Below are positions 55,278 through 63,939 of a stretch of DNA of 64,000 nucleotides, piece by piece. How positions within the stretch are numbered: the stretch's first letter is position 1; every line of letters begins with the position of its first letter. Source of the stretch: Corynebacterium timonense (GTDB lineage: Bacteria; Actinomycetota; Actinomycetes; Mycobacteriales; Mycobacteriaceae); the NCBI RefSeq assembly GCF_900105305.1, contig NZ_LT629765.1:682001-746000 (forward strand), written 5' to 3'. The notes beneath the pieces are model-generated. The model did no database searches. It had not been told where the DNA came from and saw only the letters and a list, made by a program, of their open reading frames with translations. The translations under genes were made by a program, and so were the position numbers.

Positions 55278-55975
55278 TGCCCCGCGGCGTGCTCGATTGC
55301 GCGACGTAGCGGTGCGTAGTGTTCATCCACCGCTGCGCGGTAGGCGGCGGCGTCGCCCTCGCACAGCACGTCGACGATGTTCTCGTGGGTGCGGATCGTG
55401 ATGTCGATATCCTCCGGCATGGGGATCCCCAGCGTGGGCAGGACCGCCATATGCACATCCCACAACGCGCTGGCTAGCTCGACCACGAGCTGGTTCGAGA
55501 CTGGGGCCAACAGGGTTCGATGGAAAGTCTGGTCGTGCGTCGCGAAGGACCGCCCCGCCTCGTGCTCGGCGATCATCGCGTTGACGGTCGCGTACAGCTC
55601 GGACGGGTCGCGTGCGCTCCAGATCGTGGCCAGCTCGTCGGCGAGGCTGTGGTCGATCGCGCTGCGTAGGTCAACCACGTCGTTGAGAGTAGACACAGAA
55701 CGCGTGCTGTCGAGGGTCATGCGCAGCACGAGGCCGTGGATAAGCGGGTCGAGTGACATCCCCGAAACGTAGGTGCCGTGGCCATGTCGGACCTCCACGA
55801 TGTCGAGGGAGGACAGAACTTGGATGGCTTCACGCACAGAGGTGCGCGAAAATCCCAGTTCTTCGCAGAGGGCTGCCTCGCTCGGCAACGCGTCGCCGGG
55901 GGAGAGGCGGTGGGAGCGGATGTAGTCCGTGATGCCAGCTTGGGCGCGGGCTGAGGCGCTGTGGGGACGGGGCAT
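55274..55975 (-). CDS. nanR: GntR (FadR subfamily) regulator of sialic acid genes NanR
   Basis: Predicted repressor of the nag/nan/sia genes; the C. glutamicum counterpart is a GntR-type repressor of this regulon. The 233-residue protein has an N-terminal winged helix-turn-helix (LSPGDALPSEAALCEELGFS, RTSVREAIQVLSSLDIVEVRHGHGTYV) and an all-helical FCD ligand domain with metal-type histidines (HDQTFHRTLL, ENIVDVL, VDEHYAPLR). ATG 55975 has GAAAGGAGATG upstream. Divergent from siaE across a region with a candidate operator, so it may also control itself. Confidence 0.9.
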   Translation of the reverse strand: MPRPHSASARAQAGITDYIRSHRLSPGDALPSEAALCEELGFSRTSVREAIQVLSSLDIVEVRHGHGTYVSGMSLDPLIHGLVLRMTLDSTRSVSTLNDVVDLRSAIDHSLADELATIWSARDPSELYATVNAMIAEHEAGRSFATHDQTFHRTLLAPVSNQLVVELASALWDVHMAVLPTLGIPMPEDIDITIRTHENIVDVLCEGDAAAYRAAVDEHYAPLRRAIEHAAGH

Positions 55976-56082
55976 GTCATCTCCTTTCCAGTCCTTCACC
56001 AGCAAAGCAGACATCGTCCGCCCGCGTACGTGTTGGGGGTGGGGGTAATCGGGGGAGGGGAAAAGCTTAAAACGGAGTAAGT

Positions 56083-56098
56083 TATGACGTCATACGTC
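56083..56098. promoter_or_regulatory. Candidate NanR operator between nanR and siaE
   Basis: A perfect 12-bp palindrome TATGACGTCATA (56083-56094) is overlapped by the shared 14-bp motif (minus strand GACGTATGACGTCA, 56085-56098) that is also found upstream of nagA/nanK. It lies about 110 bp from nanR and 70 bp from siaE, where it could control both. Confidence 0.6.
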
Positions 56099-56167
56099 TA
56101 CGATCAGGTGTAGTTAGCCTACCGGCTCACGGTCCCATCGCACCCACAAAACGGAAGGAAGCGCCCC

Positions 56168-57724
56168 ATGGTCGCCCAACAACGCGCACGCACCTGCCTT
56201 GCCGGCCTGCTCGGGTCGGTGGCGCTTGCGCTCGGAGCATGCTCCCCCGGTCCGGATACCCCCGCGGATACCCCCTCCACTGAGATTCGCATGGGGGCAG
56301 CTTACGAGACGACGAACTACGATCCCTCGTCGACCTCCTCAGCTCTCGCGCTGGGGACCAACTGGCACGTGGTCGAAGGCCTGTACGAACTGCGCATGGA
56401 TACCTACGAGCCCTACCCGGCGCTGGCGGCTGGACGTCCACAATGGAGCTCTGACACCGCCTTTACCGTAACCCTGAGGGAGGGGGCCGCGTTCTCTGAT
56501 GGGACGCCCGTGACCTCGGCGGACGTCGTGTCGTCCTTCGAGCGGGCGATGGCCGACGGCAATGTCTACCAGCCGATGCTCAGCTTTATAGAGGCGATTG
56601 AGCAGGTCGACGACACCACGGTGTCTTTCACACTCACCGGTCCTTTCACCCTCGCCGAGGAACGCCTCGCCGTGGCGAAGATCGTGCCCGCGGAGGCGTC
56701 GCGAGACGAGATGACGGCCATGCCGCTCGGCACCGGCCCATACAAGTACGAAGACATCGGTGACACGCGCGTCACCGCGGTACCCAACGAGCATTACACC
56801 GGCACCTACCCAGCGCAGGCTGAGCGTCTCGTGTGGGACGTGATCAAGGACGACACCGCCCGGACCACCGCCGCCAACTCCGGAACGATCGACGTGATGG
56901 AGGCGGTGCCCGCCGACTCCGTCGATATGGTGACGGAGGCGGGCATGGAGACCGCGGAGGTCCACGGTTTCAACCTGCCCTTCATGCTGTTTAACACGAA
57001 GAAAGAACCATTCACCGACCCTCGGGTGCGCCAGGCCTTCCTCTACGCCGTGGACACGTCCATGTTGGTGAACAACAACATGGACGGGAAAGCGGAAGCC
57101 GCCACGTCTTTCCTTCCGGAAACCCACCCCAACTACAACCGCGCGGTGAACGTTTTCGACCATGACCCCGATCGGGCGCGACAGCTTCTCGACGAGGCCG
57201 GGGTGAGCGACCTCAACGTCACCTTGCTCACCACCGACCACCCGTGGGTAAAGGATCTTGGCCCGCAGATCCAAAACGACCTCCAGGCCATCGGGATCGA
57301 GGTCTCCCTGCAGACCGAGGCCTCCGCGTCGGTCTACGCAAACCACCTCGACGTCGAGGACGCCACCTTTGACGTCGCCCTCGCCCCCGGCGACCCCTCG
57401 GTCTTCGGGAACGACCCCGCCCTGCTGATGAACTGGTGGTACGGCGACAACGTGTGGACGAAGAAGAGAACATTCTGGCAGGAGTCCGACCCGGCTTCCT
57501 ACCAGCGTCTGCAGGACATCCTGACCGCCGCCACCCAGCTCGATGGTCCCGAGCAACAAGAAAAGTGGAACGAAGCTCTCGACGTGGTGTCCGAGGAAGT
57601 TCCCCTGTACCCGCTGTTCCACCGCACGATGATTACCGCATACGACCCTGATGCCCTCGACGGTTTCGCCCCGATCGGGACGACCGGCCTGTGGGCACTG
57701 ACCACCACCCCCACCGGAAGCTAG
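56168..57724 (+). CDS. siaE: Sialic acid ABC transporter binding lipoprotein SiaE
   Basis: Extracellular solute-binding lipoprotein for sialic acid import. The 518-residue precursor has a signal peptide with lipobox LGAC (Cys25) and the family 5 (peptide/nickel-type) fold (MGAAYETTNYDPSSTSSALAL, FTVTLREGAAFSDGTPVTSADVV, FMLFNTKKEPFTDPRVRQAF). GGAAGGAAG precedes the ATG. First gene of siaEFGI. Sialic acid specificity is inferred from the four-gene architecture identical to C. glutamicum and the nan genes on both sides; a peptide specificity would be the alternative. Confidence 0.88.
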   Translation: MVAQQRARTCLAGLLGSVALALGACSPGPDTPADTPSTEIRMGAAYETTNYDPSSTSSALALGTNWHVVEGLYELRMDTYEPYPALAAGRPQWSSDTAFTVTLREGAAFSDGTPVTSADVVSSFERAMADGNVYQPMLSFIEAIEQVDDTTVSFTLTGPFTLAEERLAVAKIVPAEASRDEMTAMPLGTGPYKYEDIGDTRVTAVPNEHYTGTYPAQAERLVWDVIKDDTARTTAANSGTIDVMEAVPADSVDMVTEAGMETAEVHGFNLPFMLFNTKKEPFTDPRVRQAFLYAVDTSMLVNNNMDGKAEAATSFLPETHPNYNRAVNVFDHDPDRARQLLDEAGVSDLNVTLLTTDHPWVKDLGPQIQNDLQAIGIEVSLQTEASASVYANHLDVEDATFDVALAPGDPSVFGNDPALLMNWWYGDNVWTKKRTFWQESDPASYQRLQDILTAATQLDGPEQQEKWNEALDVVSEEVPLYPLFHRTMITAYDPDALDGFAPIGTTGLWALTTTPTGS

Positions 57725-57775
57725 CGCGGTGCGCCGCATACCCCTTCCCCGCATGCACACCAGGAGAAAACTGCG

Positions 57776-58723
57776 ATGAATAACCTCATCAGACTGGTCG
57801 GCCGCAGGCTCATCGCCCTGCCGATCATGATCATCGGTGTGACGTTCCTCGTGTTCGTCCTCATGTCACTCTCACCCATCGACCCCGCCTACTCCGCGCT
57901 TGGCGATTCGGCCACGCCGGAACAGGTGGCGGCCTACCGCGAAGAAAACGGCCTCAACGACCCGTGGCTTGTTCAATTCGGTACGTACCTGTGGGGCGTT
58001 GTCCAAGGCGACCTCGGAACCTACGGGCAAAATGCCGCTTCCGTCTCGGACAAGGTGTTCTCGGCCCTGCCGGTGACGCTCCAGCTGACGTTTGTGGGCC
58101 TGGTCATCGCGGTGCTTGTCGCGTTTCCGTTGGGCGTTGTCTCCGCACTCTACCGAGGCAAATGGGCGGACCAGCTGATCCGCGTCCTGTCAATCATCTG
58201 CATCGCGATGCCCTCGTTCTGGCTGGCGATCCTGCTCGTCCTCGCCTTCATCGGCACGCTCCCGGTCGCTGGCACGCTGCCCTCGCTGACCGAGGACCCC
58301 GCCGGCTGGGCGGCACGCTTGGTGCTTCCTGCGATCGCGCTCGCGACGCCTGTGATCGGACAGCTCACCCGCGTCGTGCGCACCTCGATGGTCGAGGAGC
58401 TGGACAAAGGCTACGTACGCACCGCAATCGGCTACGGCATCCCGCAGTCGACGGTGATCTCGCGCAACGTGCTGCGCAACGCCTTGATCACCCCGGTGAC
58501 GGTGCTCGGCCTGCGCATCGGTTACCTCATGGGCGGCGCAGTGGTCATCGAGATCATCTTCGCCCTGCCGGGGATGGGGCGAGTGCTGATCGACGGAATC
58601 GCCAACAATTGGGTCCAGGTTGTCCAGGGCGCCACCCTGGCAGTCGCCATCTCCTTCATCATTGTCAACATCATCGTCGATCTGCTCTACATTGCGATCG
58701 ACCCGCGCATTAGGACGGTGTAG
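57776..58723 (+). CDS. siaF: Sialic acid ABC transporter permease SiaF
   Basis: Membrane subunit (OppB/DppB type) of 315 residues with six transmembrane segments. Visible are the N-terminal ALPIMIIGVTFLVFVLMSLSP, PVTLQLTFVGLVIAVLVAFP and the coupling loop VRTSMVEELDKGYVRTAIGYG followed by LRNALITPVTVLGLRIGYL. CAGGAGAAAACTGCG upstream of ATG. A 51-bp gap separates it from siaE and five bases from siaG. Confidence 0.9.
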   Translation: MNNLIRLVGRRLIALPIMIIGVTFLVFVLMSLSPIDPAYSALGDSATPEQVAAYREENGLNDPWLVQFGTYLWGVVQGDLGTYGQNAASVSDKVFSALPVTLQLTFVGLVIAVLVAFPLGVVSALYRGKWADQLIRVLSIICIAMPSFWLAILLVLAFIGTLPVAGTLPSLTEDPAGWAARLVLPAIALATPVIGQLTRVVRTSMVEELDKGYVRTAIGYGIPQSTVISRNVLRNALITPVTVLGLRIGYLMGGAVVIEIIFALPGMGRVLIDGIANNWVQVVQGATLAVAISFIIVNIIVDLLYIAIDPRIRTV

Positions 58724-58728
58724 CACAC

Positions 58729-60828
58729 ATGCGTGACGCTAAAGCTCGGAAGCTTTCGAACCCCAACGTGACACGACGCCTGGGCGGATGGAGCCGGATG
58801 AACCTTGGGTCGAAGATCTCCCTCATCGTCCTGGTTCTCATCGCGTTGGCCGCCTTGTTTGCTCCCCTTCTCGCCCCACATGATCCGACTGCGATCGACT
58901 TCAAAGGCCAAGCCCCGAACGCCGACTACTGGTTCGGCACCGATAACCTCGGCCGCGACGTCTTCTCTCGCGTGCTCTACGGCGCCCGCTACTCGCTGGT
59001 GGTCGGCCTGCTGGCCACGTTCGCCGCTCTTGTCGTCGGCGTCGTCCTCGGCTCTATCGCTGCGGTCGGGCCGAAATGGCTCTCCGAGGTTATTATGCGC
59101 ATCCTCGACGTGATCATGTCTGTGCCGGGCATCGCCCTTGTAGCTATCACGGTCGTGGTGTTCCGGGACCCGCAACGCCCCGTCTATATGCTCGGCGTGA
59201 TCATCCTGTCCATCGCCTTCGTCTACATCCCACAGCTGACCCGCATCGTCCGGGCCAACGTGCTCTCGGAGTACGGCGAGGACTACGTGCGAGCCGCGGT
59301 CGTCTCCGGCGCCCGTTCGTCGTGGATCCTGGCCCGGCACGTCGCGCGCAACTGCGCGGCCCCCGTCCTCGTCTTCGCCACCGTCCTCGTCGCCGACGCG
59401 ATCATCCTGGAGGCTTCCCTGACATTCATTGGCGCCGGCCTGCAAGAGCCGGTGCCCACCTGGGGTAACATCCTGTCCTCGGCACAGCAGGGGGTGCTGC
59501 GCGGCGACTGGTGGCAGGCTCTGTTCCCCGGCTTGGCCATCATGGCCACGGTGCTGTGCCTCAACATCCTGTCCGAGGGCATCACGGACGCGATGGTCGC
59601 CGCACCGCGGGCATCCGCGGTCCCCGCAACCCAGGCTGACGCCAAGCGTGAGGAGGACCGGCTTCTGGCCAACCCAGTTGAGGCGTACGCCCAGCAGAAG
59701 GAGGCGCTCGACAGCCGCCTCGATGCCCTCCGTCGAACGGAGGCCGAGCGAGGCGACCGCTTCTCCCCAGCGCCGGGAACGACTCCGCTTCTTGAGGTTC
59801 AGGACCTGTGCATCCGTTTTCCTCGCCACGGCAGCGTCAATGTCGTCGACAGGGTCAACTACGCCGTCGCCGAGGGCGAAACAATGGGCATCGTCGGCGA
59901 GTCCGGGTGCGGTAAGTCCATTACCAACCTCGCCGTGATGGGACTGTTGGACGACGAGGCGGAGGTCACCGGCCGCATCATGTACAAAGGCAAGGACCTG
60001 CTGGCGATGAGCAAGGCCGAGCACCGCGCGCTGCTCGGCCACGATATCGCGATGATCTACCAGGACGCATTGTCCGCGCTAAACCCATCGATGCTCATCC
60101 GCACGCAGCTTAAACAGCTGACGCAGCGCGGCGGTACACGCAGCGCCCGCGAACTTCTCGAGCTCGTTGGCCTCGACCCAGAACGCACCCTGCGCTCCTA
60201 CCCACACGAGCTGTCGGGTGGTCAGCGCCAGCGCGTGCTCATCGCGATGGCGCTGACGCGCGACCCGGCGCTCGTCATCGCGGACGAGCCGACGACGGCG
60301 CTCGACGTCACAGTGCAAAAACAGGTCATTGACCTGTTGAAAGAACTGCAGGAAAAGCTCGGTTTCGCCCTCGTGTTCATCTCGCACGACCTTGCCCTCG
60401 TTGCCGAGGTCGCTCACTCGGTGACCGTGATGTACGCCGGCCAAGTCGTGGAACAAGGATCGACGGTGGAGATCTTGACGGACCCGCGCCACGAGTACAC
60501 GCGCGGGCTCTTGGGCTCGGTGCTGTCGATCGAGGCAGGCGGAGACCGCCTGCACCAGGTTCCCGGGACTGTTCCGTCGCCAGCGGAGTACCCGGCCGGT
60601 GACAGGTTCGCCCCGCGGTCCTCTCATCCGTCGGTGGGATTGCAGTCGGCGCCAGTGGTGCGCAACGTGCCGGGGACGCGCCACTACTACGTTGACCTTC
60701 CCGACGAGCTCAAGCCAGCCGCCGAGCTGGAGCGGCAGGGCAACCTGGATCAGCCGGGGCTCACGGATACCGACTACGCGGCGTACGCTGCGACGATGGA
60801 GAACCATTCCCAGGAGGAAAAACGATGA
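58729..60828 (+). CDS. siaG: Fused permease-ATPase SiaG of the sialic acid transporter
   Basis: Natural fusion of 699 residues. Residues 1-290 are an OppC-type permease (GTDNLGRDVFSRVLYGARYSL; coupling loop RIVRANVLSEYGEDYVRAAVVSGA). After a charged linker (about 295-345) comes an OppD-type ATPase with Walker A GESGCGKSITN near 390, signature LSGGQRQRVLIAMALTRDP, Walker B VIADEPTTALDV and switch histidine FISHDLALVAE. The same fusion is known for C. glutamicum SiaG. ATG 58729 follows siaF by five bases; the end overlaps siaI (ATGA). Confidence 0.92.
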   Translation: MRDAKARKLSNPNVTRRLGGWSRMNLGSKISLIVLVLIALAALFAPLLAPHDPTAIDFKGQAPNADYWFGTDNLGRDVFSRVLYGARYSLVVGLLATFAALVVGVVLGSIAAVGPKWLSEVIMRILDVIMSVPGIALVAITVVVFRDPQRPVYMLGVIILSIAFVYIPQLTRIVRANVLSEYGEDYVRAAVVSGARSSWILARHVARNCAAPVLVFATVLVADAIILEASLTFIGAGLQEPVPTWGNILSSAQQGVLRGDWWQALFPGLAIMATVLCLNILSEGITDAMVAAPRASAVPATQADAKREEDRLLANPVEAYAQQKEALDSRLDALRRTEAERGDRFSPAPGTTPLLEVQDLCIRFPRHGSVNVVDRVNYAVAEGETMGIVGESGCGKSITNLAVMGLLDDEAEVTGRIMYKGKDLLAMSKAEHRALLGHDIAMIYQDALSALNPSMLIRTQLKQLTQRGGTRSARELLELVGLDPERTLRSYPHELSGGQRQRVLIAMALTRDPALVIADEPTTALDVTVQKQVIDLLKELQEKLGFALVFISHDLALVAEVAHSVTVMYAGQVVEQGSTVEILTDPRHEYTRGLLGSVLSIEAGGDRLHQVPGTVPSPAEYPAGDRFAPRSSHPSVGLQSAPVVRNVPGTRHYYVDLPDELKPAAELERQGNLDQPGLTDTDYAAYAATMENHSQEEKR

Positions 60829-61634
60829 ACGCCGCAGCAACCCCGATCATCGCGCTGGAAAACATTTCGGTGAGGTTCAAGGCCCGCACCGGCCCGATTT
60901 TTCGCCCGAACTGGGTCGACGCGGTCACCGACGTCAGCCTGTCCGTGATGCCTGGCGAGACGATCGGCATTGTGGGTGAATCCGGATGCGGGAAGTCGAC
61001 CACAGCCAATGTCATGTGCGGGTTACAGACCCCCTCGAGCGGAACGGTGCGCTTCAATGGGCGTGACGTTACACGCCGGACCGGCGAGGACCGCCGGACG
61101 ATGGGGCGTGTCGTCTCGGTCGTGTTCCAGGACCCGTCCACCGCGCTGAACAGCCGCATGACCGTCAAGGAACAGCTTCTCGACCCACTCCGCGTCCACG
61201 ACGTGGGCACCGCGGACGAGCGCGAGGAGCGGGTGCACGAGTTGCTCCGCCTGGTCGGTCTTCCTGAGGCGGCGCTCGGCGCATTGCCGGGGCAGCTGTC
61301 GGGCGGCCAGCGTCAGCGCGTCGCCATCGCGCGGGCCTTGGCGCTCAACCCGGACGTGATCATTGCCGACGAGCCGACGTCGTCTCTGGATGTGTCGGTG
61401 CGCGCGCAGATTCTCAACCTCTTTACCGACCTCAAGGCCTCCCTCGGGCTATCGATGGTGTTCATCAGCCACGATATCCAGACCGTACGCTACATTTCTG
61501 ACCGGATCTGCGTCATGCGCGGCGGCCGCATCATCGAGGAGGGCGAGGCCGCTCAGGTTTTCGCGCACCCGCGCGACCCGTACACCCGGCAGCTGCTATC
61601 GGCTTCGCCCTCCCTGCTGCACCCCACTCTCTAA
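60825..61634 (+). CDS. siaI: Sialic acid ABC transporter ATPase SiaI
   Basis: Second ATPase (OppF type) of 269 residues, partner of the ATPase half of SiaG. It has Walker A GESGCGKSTTANV near 52, the Q-loop VVFQDPSTALNSRMTV, signature [19 protein letters not shown], Walker B VIIADEPTSSLDVS and FISHDIQTVRY. The start overlaps the siaG stop and has CAGGAGGAAAAACG upstream, so expression is coupled. nanA follows after 39 bp. Confidence 0.93.
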   Translation: MNAAATPIIALENISVRFKARTGPIFRPNWVDAVTDVSLSVMPGETIGIVGESGCGKSTTANVMCGLQTPSSGTVRFNGRDVTRRTGEDRRTMGRVVSVVFQDPSTALNSRMTVKEQLLDPLRVHDVGTADEREERVHELLRLVGLPEAALGALPGQLSGGQRQRVAIARALALNPDVIIADEPTSSLDVSVRAQILNLFTDLKASLGLSMVFISHDIQTVRYISDRICVMRGGRIIEEGEAAQVFAHPRDPYTRQLLSASPSLLHPTL

Positions 61635-61673
61635 AACCTCCCAGGCTTCGAACCAGGAAAGGCGATACTTTTC

Positions 61674-62603
61674 ATGAATAAATTGACCCGGAGGCTCTCC
61701 GGCGTTATTCCTCCCGTCGTTATCGCGCGGCACGAGGATGGCACACTCGACAGCGCCTCCTACCGGCGCAATCTCGAGCGGCTTATCGACGCCAAGGTGC
61801 ATGGCCTGTTCATCCTCGGCTCGTCCGGTGAGGGGGCGTTTGTTACGGACTCGGAGCGCCTGCAGATCCTGCGGGAGACCGCGGATGTGGTGGCTGGCCG
61901 GCTGCCGGTGTTGGTCGGGTGCATCGAAACGCAGACCGCGAAGGTGATCGAGGCCGTTAAGGTCGCCGAAGACAACGGCGCGGACGCCGTCGTCGTCACG
62001 GCCCCCTTCTACGCCCTTGGCGGCGAGGCCCAGGTGGAGCAGCACTTCCGCCTCATCCACGCCGCGACGTCGCTGCCCGTCTACGCCTACGACATCCCGG
62101 TGTGCGTCCAGGCGAAGCTTGGTGCCGACATGCTGATTAGGCTCGGGCAGGAGGGCGTGCTCGCTGGAGTGAAGGACTCGTCGGGCGACGACGTAGAATT
62201 CCGCTTCCTCGCCCAGAAAAATGAGGCCGCCGGCCATCCGCTGCTCCTGTTTACGGGGCACGAAGTGGTGGTCGATGGCGCGTACTTGTCGGGTGCGGAC
62301 GGGTCGGTGCCCGGTCTGGCCAACGTCGACCCCGATGCCTACGTGCGTCAATGGGATGCGTACCAGGCAGGGGACTGGGAGACGGTGCGCGCGGAGCAGA
62401 ACCGCCTCGCTGACCTCATGCTCATCGCTTCCCAGGCGACGTCAGTTACCGGGTTCGGCGCGGGGGTCGGCTCCTTCAAGGTCGCGCTGAGGCTTCTCGG
62501 CGTTTTCGAATCCGCCACGATGCCGGACCCGGTGCCGCAGCTCACCCCGGAGGAGGTCGACGCGATCCGCGTTGTGCTTGTTGCGGCGGGCCTGCTGGAG
62601 TAG
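61674..62603 (+). CDS. nanA: N-acetylneuraminate lyase
   Basis: Cleaves N-acetylneuraminate to ManNAc and pyruvate. The 309-residue (beta/alpha)8 protein of the DapA/NanA family has FILGSSGEGAFVTDSER, Tyr139 in VYAYDIP and the Schiff-base Lys167 in AGVKDSSGDD, spaced 28 residues apart as in E. coli NanA. Assignment to NanA rather than DapA rests on the sia/nan context and on the absence of the Dap[19 protein letters not shown] precedes the ATG. It closes the sialic acid operon siaEFGI-nanA. Confidence 0.88.
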   Translation: MNKLTRRLSGVIPPVVIARHEDGTLDSASYRRNLERLIDAKVHGLFILGSSGEGAFVTDSERLQILRETADVVAGRLPVLVGCIETQTAKVIEAVKVAEDNGADAVVVTAPFYALGGEAQVEQHFRLIHAATSLPVYAYDIPVCVQAKLGADMLIRLGQEGVLAGVKDSSGDDVEFRFLAQKNEAAGHPLLLFTGHEVVVDGAYLSGADGSVPGLANVDPDAYVRQWDAYQAGDWETVRAEQNRLADLMLIASQATSVTGFGAGVGSFKVALRLLGVFESATMPDPVPQLTPEEVDAIRVVLVAAGLLE

Positions 62604-62619
62604 CCCGCGCCGGCTCCGT

Positions 62620-62625
62620 TAGGCT
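62620..62625 (+). promoter_or_regulatory. -10 element of the nucleobase permease gene
   Basis: TAGGCT is followed by six bases and GTG 62632, consistent with a leaderless transcript independent of nanA. Confidence 0.45.
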
Positions 62626-62631
62626 ACGCCA

Positions 62632-63939
62632 GTGAGTAATTTCATTGGCTGGTCCCTGCACGGCGACGGCCGGACGGTGACTGCGGGGGCCGTGGTGGCC
62701 CCCGACGAGCGCCTCAACTGGCCGCGCACCATCGGCATCGGAATGCAACACGTCGTGGCCATGTTCGGCGCAACGCTCCTCGTGCCTACTCTGACGGGTT
62801 TCCCGGTAAACACGACGTTGCTGTTCTCCGGGGTGGGCACCATCATCTTCTTGCTGCTCACCCGCAACAAGGTGCCCTCCTACCTCGGCTCGTCCTTCGC
62901 CTTCATCGCGCCGCTGACCGCGTCACAACAGTACGGCATGGGGGCGCAGCTGGGTGGGGTGCTCCTGACAGGGGTAGCGCTCATCCTCATCGGCGTTATC
63001 GTCGACGCGGCGGGGAAGAAGGTCATCGACGCGGTGATGCCGCCGGTGGTCACCGGGGCAATCGTCGCCCTCATCGGCTTTAACCTCGCCCCGACGGCCG
63101 TTGCGAACGTCGAAAAGCAACCGCTCATTGCGCTCGTAACCCTTGGAACCGTCCTCGTTGTCACGGTGGCCACGCGCGGGATGATCGCGCGGTTGAGCAT
63201 CCTCGCCGGCGTCGTGGTCGGCTGGGTGAGCGCCGCGCTGAGCGGCGGCTTAGCGGACGACGCGCGGGAGCAGATCGCGCAGGCGCCGTGGGTCGGCCTG
63301 CCGCAGTTCCACACCCCCGAGTTCCACCTTTCCGCCGTTCTGGTTACCCTGCCGGCCGTGGTAGTGCTCGTCGCCGAAAACGTTGGCCACGTCAAAGCGG
63401 TCGGGGAGATGACGGGAGCCGACCTGAACGGCTACCAGGGCCGCGCACTTATCGGCGACGGCGTGGCCACCACGCTGGCGGGCGGTTTCGGCGGCTCAGC
63501 CACGACGACCTACGCGGAAAACATCGGGGTCATGGCGGCGACCAGGGTGTACTCTACGGCCGCGTACTGGGTCGCCGCGGTGTTCGCGATCGTCTTGGCG
63601 TTCATCCCGAAGTTCGGCGCGGTCATCTTCACCATCCCCGCGGGCGTGCTCGGTGGCGCCTGCCTCGTGCTTTATGGGCTGATCGGCATGCTCGGCGTGC
63701 GCATCTGGCAGGACAACCGGGTGGATTTTACCCACCCGGCGAACCTCACGGCAGCTGCGGTCGCGTTGATCGTGGGGATTGGCAACCTCTCGCTCACCGT
63801 CGGGCCGGTGCAGCTCGAGGGCATCGCCCTCGGATCGGTGGGCATCATCGTCATCTACCCCCTCATGCGCTGGGCATTCCGGACGCTCGGGGAGGGGCGC
63901 TACGACGGGTTCGAGAAGCCGGGAGCTACTCGCCGCTGA
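62632..63939 (+). CDS. Uracil/xanthine permease (NCS2 family)
   Basis: Proton-coupled nucleobase importer of 435 residues with about twelve to fourteen hydrophobic segments. Family blocks are IGMQHVVAMFGATLLVPTLTGF, YLGSSFAFIAPLTASQQYG, VVLVAENVGHVKAVGEM (transport-site glutamate), DGVATTLAGGFGGSATTTYAENIG and GVLGGACLVLYGLIG. The NxGxxxAT-like ENIGVMAATRVYS pattern resembles UraA-type uracil permeases; xanthine or uric acid cannot be excluded. GTG 62632 is supported by TAGGCT six bases before. It overlaps the end of the next minus-strand gene. Confidence 0.88.
   Translation: MSNFIGWSLHGDGRTVTAGAVVAPDERLNWPRTIGIGMQHVVAMFGATLLVPTLTGFPVNTTLLFSGVGTIIFLLLTRNKVPSYLGSSFAFIAPLTASQQYGMGAQLGGVLLTGVALILIGVIVDAAGKKVIDAVMPPVVTGAIVALIGFNLAPTAVANVEKQPLIALVTLGTVLVVTVATRGMIARLSILAGVVVGWVSAALSGGLADDAREQIAQAPWVGLPQFHTPEFHLSAVLVTLPAVVVLVAENVGHVKAVGEMTGADLNGYQGRALIGDGVATTLAGGFGGSATTTYAENIGVMAATRVYSTAAYWVAAVFAIVLAFIPKFGAVIFTIPAGVLGGACLVLYGLIGMLGVRIWQDNRVDFTHPANLTAAAVALIVGIGNLSLTVGPVQLEGIALGSVGIIVIYPLMRWAFRTLGEGRYDGFEKPGATRR

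Noticed and set aside
56098-56113. Inverted repeat CTAC...GTAG next to the nanR-siaE element
   Set aside because: Only four paired bases; expected by chance.
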